From Tannerellaceae bacterium (GTDB lineage: Bacteria > Bacteroidota > Bacteroidia > Bacteroidales > Tannerellaceae): a DNA stretch of 64,000 nt. Where the stretch lies: positions 50,773 through 114,772 of the forward strand of contig JAJQEE010000106.1 in NCBI GenBank assembly GCA_021201865.1, read 5' to 3'. The notes below the pieces were generated by a model, which was not told where the DNA came from, did not search any database, and saw nothing but the letters and a program-made list of their open reading frames with translations. A program made the position numbers and the translations under genes. This document shows positions 55,085 to 61,976 of this stretch, piece after piece; position 1 is the first letter of the stretch, and every line of letters begins with the position of its first letter.

Positions 55085-56349
55085 ATGCTTAAACATCTTC
55101 TGACTGTAATATGGAATCAACGTAAAAGTAATTTCTGGATCTTATTGGAGTTACTGATCGTTTCTGTTTGTTTGTGGTATGTAGTTGATTATATGGGAGG
55201 CCTGCTTTCTGTCCGCTTTAAACCGTTGGGGTTTGATATTGCGCATACCTACCGGATCGATCTGTCCGAAAAATCCCCGGATAGTGAGGCATATATTGAA
55301 CCGTACCGGAAAACCACTTCTTTAGGAGAGGATATCCTGACCATCCTGGAACGGATTCGTCAGTATCCTGCTATAGATGCCGTTTCTCTATCTGTCTCCT
55401 CTCAGCCATATGGAGCCACTCATTATGGTAATAATTCCCATTTTGAAAGAATTTACTATAAAGATACGGAAGGAATCACGGCGCAGCAATACTGGGTTAC
55501 TCCTTCGTTCTTTGACGTATTTGAGATTCGGTCACAAAAAGGAGGTATGGGAGAACTGAAGCAGGCTCTTCAACCCCATACGGTTATTATTTCTCCGGAG
55601 GTGGAAGAAGAATTAATGAAAACGGAATCCGCACTTGGAAAAGAGATCCGGATCGGAGAAGAAAGTACCAGCCGGAGAGTGGAAGCGATCTGTCATCCAA
55701 TCCGGTGGACCGAATATCTGAAAAGTAACCCTTGTTATTATCGTTTGATGACCCATGCGGATATTGTCTCTTTTGTGACTCCGGAAAACCTGCAACAGGT
55801 AGAGATCTGTATCCGGGTCAGACCGGAAGCGGATCATGGGTTTGAAGAACAGTTTGTAAAGGATATGGGACAACAACTACTGGTAGGTAATCTTTACCTG
55901 ATGGATGTCCGTTCTTCTTCCCTGATCCGGAAAGCGATCGTATCTCCCTTACAAAGTGAGGTGAGTTTGCTGTTAATTGTTTTAGGATTTTTGTTGATAA
56001 ATATATTTATTGGTATTTCAGGTACTTTCTGGTTACGTACCCGCTCCCGGAGAAGTGAAATGGGGTTGCGGATAGCTATGGGTTCCACGCGTACAGGTTT
56101 ACAGGCACTTTTAATCCTGGAAGGAATAGTGATGCTTGTTCTGGCGATGCTACCGGCCCTTTTTATCAATCTGAATATCGGATTGACAGAACTGGTGAAT
56201 GTGTATTGGATGGAGTTTACTTTTTACGTTACCTGACTGGAATAGTTGTAACGTTTTTGATTATGATTCTGATTATAGTGTCAGGCATCTGGTATCCTGC
56301 GCATGCAACGATACGTATGGAGCCGGCCGAAGCACTACATTATGAATAA
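55085..56349 (+). pseudogene. ABC transporter permease, FtsX/MacB type (B-type, pair 4), frameshifted near the C-terminus as written
   Basis: The frame runs from the ATG at 55085 through TM1, the periplasmic domain and SEMGLRIAMGSTRTGLQALLIL, then stops at 56236 after EFTFYVT. With six instead of five T at 56221-56225 it continues FLRYLTGIVVTFLIMILIIVSGIWYPAH and ends MEPAEALHYE at 56349. This gives the last TM segment and 421 residues, in line with the other B-type members. The gene ends the operon, 26 bp before a terminator. Confidence 0.86.
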
Positions 56350-56375
56350 AGTTTAGTCAAATAATAAATTTTAGG

Positions 56376-56404
56376 TTCGCCCTCGCAGTGATTGCGTGGG
56401 CGAA
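56376..56404. terminator. Terminator between the permease operon and the PAP2 gene
   Basis: Arms TTCGCCC (56376-56382) and GGGCGAA (56398-56404) enclose an inner CGCA/TGCG stem, followed by a T-rich stretch. Both flanking genes converge here. Confidence 0.65.
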
Positions 56405-56417
56405 TGGCTTTTCTTTC

Positions 56418-56975
56418 TCAGAAAATCATGGAAGCATATATACCAACATGTTTATCGGTAGCTACCGGACTGATGGATAGTTTATATTTGTCAGAAAAAG
56501 GGCGGGTAAAAATATAAGCGCTCCCGGCACCGATCGCCGCTCCGGCAACTACATCCCACCAGTCATGTTTTTTACCATACGTACGGCTCCAGCCGACATA
56601 ACTGGCGAGTGCATAGGCTGGGATTCCTCACGACCAGCCGTATCGTCTTTGTAAAAAAGCGGCAGCAGTGAAACTCACGGCGGTGTGTGCAGAAGGAAAA
56701 GAATGCATATTACTATGATCCGGTCTCTCTTTCTTGATTGAATATTTCAGGATCAGTGAAGTTCCCAGGGAAGTAACTCCGGAAAATGCTCCCTGCTTTA
56801 ATCCCTCCCAATCCTGCAGAATAATGGTGGTGGTGAGGCATACAACGGGAGCAGTAACAAACACAACGTCCCCGCTTCTTTTGACGGCTTTCCGTCCTCC
56901 ACTAATCTCAGTTTGCTGGCTGAAAATAGGTAAACAACTGAAAAAAAGAACGATTATAAAAAGAATTCTCCACAT
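56418..56975 (-). pseudogene. PAP2-family phosphatase with internal TGA as written
   Basis: The frame runs 185 residues from 56975 to 56418 except for a TGA at 56628-56630. A signal or TM segment (MWRILFIIVLFFSCLPIFSQ) leads. Phosphatase motif 1 is KYSIKKERP and motif 2 is SFPSAHT. After the stop the same frame has motif 3, SRTYGKKHDWWDVVAG with the catalytic His, so the truncated product would be inactive. The context RYGWS-stop-GIPAYALASYVGW suggests that TGG became TGA. Such proteins dephosphorylate undecaprenyl pyrophosphate or related lipids. It lies 34 bp downstream of dgkA. Confidence 0.82.
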
Positions 56976-57009
56976 GATAAACTAGGATAAGAGTTTGTAG
57001 AATATAAAC

Positions 57010-57401
57010 TTATTGCAAAAATGAGATCACTTTAGGGGCAAAGATGAGGAGCCCGGTGATCGCGGCAGCGATTGCAACGAATAAAACGGCTCCGGCAGCC
57101 AGGTCTTTGATTTGTTTGATGGTTTCGTTATATTCCGGGGAGATCATATCTGCAATCTTTTCAATTGCTGTATTAACAGCCTCCATGGCAAATACCAATC
57201 CGATCGTAAGAAGAATAACAGACCATTCAACAGCAGACAACCGGAAAAAAATCCGGCCATAATTACACAGATAGCTGCAAAAAAATGTACCCACGCATTA
57301 TGTTCATTTCCCAGTAACAGACGGATACCATTAAAAGCATAACGGAAACTGCAAATTCGTTTGCGGAAAGAAAAATGACCATTTGCCATAAAACGATTCA
57401 T
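57010..57401 (-). pseudogene. dgkA: Diacylglycerol/undecaprenol kinase DgkA, frameshifted as written
   Basis: The first frame from 57401 (MNRFMANGHFSFRKRICSF) runs to an out-of-frame end after IMAGFF. The second frame resumes RLSAVEWSVILLTIGLVFAMEAVNTAIEKIAD, which holds the family motif ExxNTAxE, and ends at 57010. The joint is seven A on the plus strand (57245-57251). Eight would give 130 residues, the family length, with three TM segments. The enzyme recycles lipid carriers in the inner membrane and pairs functionally with the PAP2 phosphatase. Confidence 0.85.
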
Positions 57402-57414
57402 TGAATTGATGCTA

Positions 57415-57444
57415 CAAAAATAACCCTTTAATTATCATGATCAA
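57415..57444 (-). promoter_or_regulatory. Consensus Bacteroides promoter of dgkA
   Basis: The minus strand has TTG (57444-57442), 19 nt, then TATTTTTG (57422-57415), an exact -33/-7 consensus. The -7 box ends 13 nt before the ATG, so the mRNA would have a very short leader. Confidence 0.65.
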
Positions 57445-57473
57445 CCATCCGGTCCCCTCTTTTTGATAAAAAC

Positions 57474-57497
57474 GAACAGAGTGTTCATTTCCGGACA
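57474..57497. promoter_or_regulatory. Palindromic activator sites before the TolC gene
   Basis: TGTTCATTTCCGGACA (57482-57497) is the 16-bp element TGTTC-N6-GGACA. It overlaps a GAACAGAGTGTTC inverted repeat (57474-57486). The element matches those before the adaptor operon and the distant permease pair. It lies about 46-70 bp upstream of the sigma-54 promoter. Confidence 0.68.
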
Positions 57498-57542
57498 TTG
57501 GTTTTTATGTGTAAGTGTAATAAAACCAGTGTGATAGCTTTT

Positions 57543-57557
57543 TGGCATAAGATTTGC
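57543..57557 (+). promoter_or_regulatory. Sigma-54 -24/-12 promoter of the TolC-like gene
   Basis: TGGCATAAGATTTGC has both halves (TGGCA, TTGC) at consensus spacing. It lies inside an open frame that extends upstream of the chosen ATG at 57585, which supports 57585 as the true start. Transcription would begin near 57569. Confidence 0.75.
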
Positions 57558-57584
57558 CTATACATATTTCAAGAAATGTACTTT

Positions 57585-59069
57585 ATGAAAAAGATATATA
57601 TAACATTTATAGTTATATGCCTGGCCTCTTATGCTATCCGGGCAGAAGAACAACCGAATATCCTCACGCTTACCCTGAAAGAGGCTATTCTGTTAGCACA
57701 GTTGCAATCCGTAGATGCAGCTGTGGCACTGAATGAATTAAAAACCGCTTATTGGGAATATCGTACGCACCGGGCAGATCAGTTACCGGAAATTAATTTC
57801 ACAGGTACTGTACCGGCGTACGATAAAAGATATTCAAAGTACCAACAGGATGACGGAACCTATACCTATGTTCCGAATAATGCCTTAGGACTGGTTGGAC
57901 AGATCTCAGTGGATCAGAATGTACCCCTGACCGGAGGACAGATCTCACTGGTCACTTCTATGGATTTTACACGGCAATTGGGAAGCGGAGCTTATAATGA
58001 GTTTATGAGTATCCCGGTCGGAGTAACTTTTACGCAACCGATCTTCGGTGTAAACAGACATAAATGGGAGCGGAGAATCGAACCGGTTCGTTATCAGGAA
58101 GCGAAAGCGGCCTATATAGAAAGTGTAGAAGATGTCACATTAGCCACCATCGGATATTTCTTTAACCTGCTGCTGGCAAAAGAGAATTTGGCCATTGCCC
58201 GGCAAAATCTGGAGAATGCGGATAAACTCTATGAAATAGCAATTGCTAAACGGGAGATTGGGCATATATCGGAAAATGAACTGATGCAATTAAATATAGC
58301 TGCCCTTCAGGCCAAAGGAAAGTTGACAGAAGCGCAATCCAATTTGAATGCCAATATGTTTCAGTTACGTTCTTTCCTGGGATTGAGTGAACAAGATCTG
58401 TTGGAACCAGTCTTTCCGGAATCGGCTCCCGATGTTTATCTGAACTATCAGACTGTATTGGAAAAAGCGCAGGAAAATAATTCGTTTGCTAAAAATATCC
58501 TGCGCCGCCAGTTGGAAGCAGACTATCAGGTTGCAACAGCCAAAGGAAATCAACGAAGTATCAATCTATATGCCGCGTTTGGATATACAGGCCAGGACCG
58601 GGTCATGAATCAGGCATATCGTCATCTGACAAGTAACCAGATCGTGGAAGTGGGAGTGACTATTCCTTTAGTAGATTGGGGAAAACGAAAAGGAAAAGTA
58701 AAAGTGGCGGAATCAAACCGGGAAGTGGTACTGTCCAAAACCCGGCAGGAACAGATGAATTTCAACCAGGATATCTTTCTGTTAGTGGAAAACTTTAACA
58801 ATCAATCCACTCAATTATCGATTGCCAGCCAGGCAGACCAGATTGCGGAAAGAAGATATAAAACATCCATAGAAACATTTTTAGTAGGGCAGATCAACAT
58901 CCTGGATCTGAATGATGCCCAGAATTCAAAAGATGAAGCCCGTCAGAAGCATATTCAGGAACTATATAAATACTGGAATTACTACTATAATGTGAGAAGT
59001 CTTACCCTGTATGATTTTGTAAATAACAGCACATTGGATGCTGATTTTGAAGAGATCATCAGGCGGTGA
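57585..59069 (+). CDS. TolC-family outer-membrane efflux protein
   Basis: This protein of about 494 residues begins MKKIYITFIVICLASYAIRA with signal cleavage after RA. Two OEP-type repeats follow, with LTLKEAILLAQLQSVDAAVA and the long helical segments ENADKLYEIAIAKREIG and ERRYKTSIETFLVGQINILD. These form the trimeric channel and periplasmic tunnel. It likely accepts substrate from the HlyD adaptor encoded 13 kb upstream, which has an identical type of promoter. RR and kinase genes follow. Confidence 0.9.
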   Translation: MKKIYITFIVICLASYAIRAEEQPNILTLTLKEAILLAQLQSVDAAVALNELKTAYWEYRTHRADQLPEINFTGTVPAYDKRYSKYQQDDGTYTYVPNNALGLVGQISVDQNVPLTGGQISLVTSMDFTRQLGSGAYNEFMSIPVGVTFTQPIFGVNRHKWERRIEPVRYQEAKAAYIESVEDVTLATIGYFFNLLLAKENLAIARQNLENADKLYEIAIAKREIGHISENELMQLNIAALQAKGKLTEAQSNLNANMFQLRSFLGLSEQDLLEPVFPESAPDVYLNYQTVLEKAQENNSFAKNILRRQLEADYQVATAKGNQRSINLYAAFGYTGQDRVMNQAYRHLTSNQIVEVGVTIPLVDWGKRKGKVKVAESNREVVLSKTRQEQMNFNQDIFLLVENFNNQSTQLSIASQADQIAERRYKTSIETFLVGQINILDLNDAQNSKDEARQKHIQELYKYWNYYYNVRSLTLYDFVNNSTLDADFEEIIRR

Positions 59070-59114
59070 TATAAAAATAATCCTGTATGTGAATAGAGAT
59101 GTTCAATAAAACCG

Positions 59115-59122
59115 TATTTTTG
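59115..59122 (+). promoter_or_regulatory. Candidate -7 box for the regulator-kinase pair
   Basis: TATTTTTG matches TAnnTTTG, 32 nt upstream of the regulator ATG. This may allow basal expression of the activator separate from the sigma-54 TolC promoter. No TTG at -33. Confidence 0.42.
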
Positions 59123-59154
59123 AAAAAGCATAATAACCCATATCCGGTACTCTT

Positions 59155-60525
59155 ATGATATTGATAATAGATGATGATTCGGTCGTACGTTCTTCCCTGA
59201 CATTTTTATTAAAACATGCCGGTTTTGAACCGGAGGCTGTTACTGGCCCGGAAGAAGCCCTTGCCCTGATCCGGAAAGAACGTCCACGCCTGATATTAAT
59301 GGATATGAACTTTTCTATGACTACTACAGGAGAAGAAGGGATACAATTACTCCGGCAGGTAAAAATATTCCATCCGGAGGTTCCGGTGATCCTGATGACT
59401 GCCTGGGGATCTATCTCATTAGCCGTACAGGGAATGCAGGCCGGTGCATTTGATTTCATTACCAAACCCTGGAATAATCTCATGCTTCTCAAATCTATCC
59501 GGACGGCTTTGGAACTTAGTGAACAAGACCAGAAACAAATTACCACACTGGACCGGGTAGAAGCAGATAAGAAGTTTCATTTTGATAAGATCATCGGAAA
59601 AAGTAGGGCGTTGATGGAAGTGCTCAGTACAGTTTCCCGGATTGCTCCTACCAATGCTTCTGTCCTGATCACGGGAGAAAGTGGTACAGGGAAAGAATTA
59701 ATAGCAGAGGCGATCCATCAGAACAGTAAACGGGCAAAAGAGCCATTTGTGAAAGTAAATTTAGGAGGTCTTTCCCAAAGTCTGTTTGAAAGTGAAATGT
59801 TCGGTCATAAAAAGGGTGCTTTTACAGATGCCTATATGGACCGTACCGGACGTTTCGAAATGGCCCACAAAGGAACGATCTTTTTAGATGAGATCGGGGA
59901 TCTGGAATTATCCTGCCAGGTGAAGCTGCTGCGGGTTTTGCAGGATCAGACTTTTGAGGTGCTCGGAGACAGCACTCCCCGGAAAGTAGATGTCAGGGTA
60001 GTCAGTGCAACTAATTGTAACCTACAGGATATGGTGGCCGCACGCTCATTCCGGGAAGATCTTTTCTACCGGATCAACCTGATCACCATTCATTTGCCGG
60101 CGTTACGGGAAAGAAGAGAAGATATCCCTCTGTTAGCCACCTGGTTTGCCAATCAGCAGGCGAAGCAAAACGGATCGCCGGTGGTGGAGTTTTCTTCGGA
60201 AGCAAAGACCTATCTCCGGAAACTACCTTATTCAGGTAATATCCGGGAATTAAAAAATTTAGTGGAACGGACGATTCTGGTGTCCGGAAAAAGCAGACTG
60301 GATGCTTCTGATTTTGAACGTCAGTCGCAAAGCCTTTCTTCGGGAACTATTCCAGTACAAAGTTCTTTTGCCGGTATGACACTGGAAGAGTTGGAAAAGC
60401 AATCCATCCTGCAGGCACTGGAAAAATATAACGGAAACCTGTCTCATGTGGCAACTGCGTTGGGAGTAAGCCGGGCCGCTTTATACAGAAGACTGGAAAA
60501 GTATGGCCTACAAACAGATAAATAA
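59155..60525 (+). CDS. NtrC-family sigma-54-dependent response regulator
   Basis: This 456-residue regulator has a receiver domain (residues 1-120; acidic DDD at 6-8, phosphoacceptor Asp50 in LILMDMNF, Lys104 in FITKPW). A sigma-54 AAA+ domain (about 140-375) has Walker A GESGTGKE at 174-181, the switch loop and Walker B GTIFLDEIGDLE. A Fis-type HTH (NLSHVATALGVSRAALYRRLEKY) ends the protein. The sigma-54 contact loop reads GAFTDA (221-226) instead of GAFTGA. It overlaps no gene and lies 6 bp before the kinase gene. It is the likely activator of the sigma-54 promoters in this window. Confidence 0.93.
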   Translation: MILIIDDDSVVRSSLTFLLKHAGFEPEAVTGPEEALALIRKERPRLILMDMNFSMTTTGEEGIQLLRQVKIFHPEVPVILMTAWGSISLAVQGMQAGAFDFITKPWNNLMLLKSIRTALELSEQDQKQITTLDRVEADKKFHFDKIIGKSRALMEVLSTVSRIAPTNASVLITGESGTGKELIAEAIHQNSKRAKEPFVKVNLGGLSQSLFESEMFGHKKGAFTDAYMDRTGRFEMAHKGTIFLDEIGDLELSCQVKLLRVLQDQTFEVLGDSTPRKVDVRVVSATNCNLQDMVAARSFREDLFYRINLITIHLPALRERREDIPLLATWFANQQAKQNGSPVVEFSSEAKTYLRKLPYSGNIRELKNLVERTILVSGKSRLDASDFERQSQSLSSGTIPVQSSFAGMTLEELEKQSILQALEKYNGNLSHVATALGVSRAALYRRLEKYGLQTDK

Positions 60526-60531
60526 GCACAG

Positions 60532-61839
60532 ATGAAAGTAAAAGGGCTATTCTGGATATTAACCTTCTTTTTGTTAGCGGTTTTGGCTATCCTGGCCTGG
60601 CATATCTTTTATTACTACTCTTTCTATTATTTTATAGGAATAGAGTTCCTTATTCTTATAACCGGTGTTTATCTGATTGTTTTTTATCATCGCATTATTA
60701 AGCCGTTACGGATTATTGGTGACGGGATGGAGTTACTGAAAGAACAGGATTTCAGTTCCCGCCTGCGCCATGTCGGACAAGGGGATGCAGATCGCATCGT
60801 GGATGTATTTAACAGGATGATGGAACAGTTGAAAGATGAACGGTTGCATCTGAGAGAACAGAACCATTTTCTGGATCTGTTGATCAATGCCTCTCCCATG
60901 GGGGTGATTATCCTGGATCTGGATGATCATATTTTGTCCCTGAATACGGCCGCCTGTAAGATGTTAGGAGTGACTAATCAGGAAATGGCCGTTCGTAAAA
61001 AGTTATCGGAAATAGATTCTCCTTTGACTTTGGAAATGGAACATGTTCCTCTCTATGATTCCCAGACCTTGCGCCTGAGTGATGCCAATATTTATAAATG
61101 CACCCATTCTTCTTTTGTTGATAAAGGCTTTCATCATCCTTTTTATTTAATAGAATCCCTGACGGAAGAGGTTTTTAAAGCGGAAAAGAAAGCCTATGAA
61201 AAAGTGATCCGTATGATAGCCCATGAAGTAAATAATACCACTGCAGGGATTACTTCTACCTTGGATACCTTGGAATCCACTTTTCAGGAGGTTGCCGGTA
61301 TGGAAGATGTATGCGAAGTTCTTCGTGTGTCTATCGAACGTTGTTACAGTATGAGTCACTTTATTACTAATTTTGCCGATGTCGTGCGTATTCCGGAACC
61401 CCAACTCAGGCAACGGGATCTGAACGGAGTAGTGGTTGCCGGAAAGCGTTTTATGGAAACGATCTGCCAGAACCGGAGAATAGAGATTGTGCTGCAACTG
61501 GATGATAAGTCCCCACAAGTCCATATGGATACGGTTCTTTTTGAACAGGTATTGCTGAATATCATCAAGAACTCAGCAGAATCTATAGAGAAAGAAGGAA
61601 CCATTTATATCCGTACCACACAGGATCCGCTCTGCCTGGAAATAGCAGATACAGGAAAAGGGATCAGTAAAGAGACAGAGACTAAATTATTCAGTCCCTT
61701 CTTTTCTACGAAACCCAAAGGGCAGGGGATAGGACTGATCTTTATCCGGGAAGTATTGCTTAAACATAATTGTACCTTCTCTTTAAGAAGTTATCCGGAT
61801 GGGTTTACCCGGTTCCGGATCTTTTTTCCAGTCGGTTAA
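60532..61839 (+). CDS. Membrane sensor histidine kinase, partner of the NtrC-type regulator
   Basis: This 435-residue kinase has two TM segments near the N-terminus (about residues 6-28 and 33-52) with little periplasmic loop. A HAMP-like linker follows, then a PAS-like region (about 118-200), the phosphorylation helix MIAHEVNNTTAGI with His231, and the ATPase domain with N-box LLNIIKNSAES and G-boxes DTGKGIS and GQGIGLIFIREVL. The near absence of a periplasmic domain suggests sensing of membrane or cytosolic stress. Paired with the regulator 6 bp upstream. Confidence 0.9.
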   Translation: MKVKGLFWILTFFLLAVLAILAWHIFYYYSFYYFIGIEFLILITGVYLIVFYHRIIKPLRIIGDGMELLKEQDFSSRLRHVGQGDADRIVDVFNRMMEQLKDERLHLREQNHFLDLLINASPMGVIILDLDDHILSLNTAACKMLGVTNQEMAVRKKLSEIDSPLTLEMEHVPLYDSQTLRLSDANIYKCTHSSFVDKGFHHPFYLIESLTEEVFKAEKKAYEKVIRMIAHEVNNTTAGITSTLDTLESTFQEVAGMEDVCEVLRVSIERCYSMSHFITNFADVVRIPEPQLRQRDLNGVVVAGKRFMETICQNRRIEIVLQLDDKSPQVHMDTVLFEQVLLNIIKNSAESIEKEGTIYIRTTQDPLCLEIADTGKGISKETETKLFSPFFSTKPKGQGIGLIFIREVLLKHNCTFSLRSYPDGFTRFRIFFPVG

Positions 61840-61928
61840 TTCGCCTGTTTTCATAAATAGATAGCTGTTTCATAGTGACTTTTGTTTTATAACATACAAG
61901 GAAGCTATACTTTATAAATTAATTAGTG

Positions 61929-61936
61929 TATATTTG
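61929..61936 (+). promoter_or_regulatory. Candidate -7 box for the GH51 gene
   Basis: TATATTTG matches TAnnTTTG, 40 nt upstream of the ATG at 61977. It lies inside the open frame that starts at 61926, which favours 61977 as the start. No TTG at -33. Confidence 0.45.
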
Positions 61937-61976
61937 TCAATTATTGATCTGGCAGAATGAAAAACATACATTGATT

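Noticed and set aside
56628..56630. TGA read as selenocysteine or tryptophan in the PAP2 gene
   Set aside because: Other genes here use TGA as a normal stop (for example the end of the same gene), and family members have no selenocysteine at that position.
57498..57584. Upstream extension of the TolC protein from 57498
   Set aside because: The sigma-54 promoter lies within it and the signal peptide begins at 57585.
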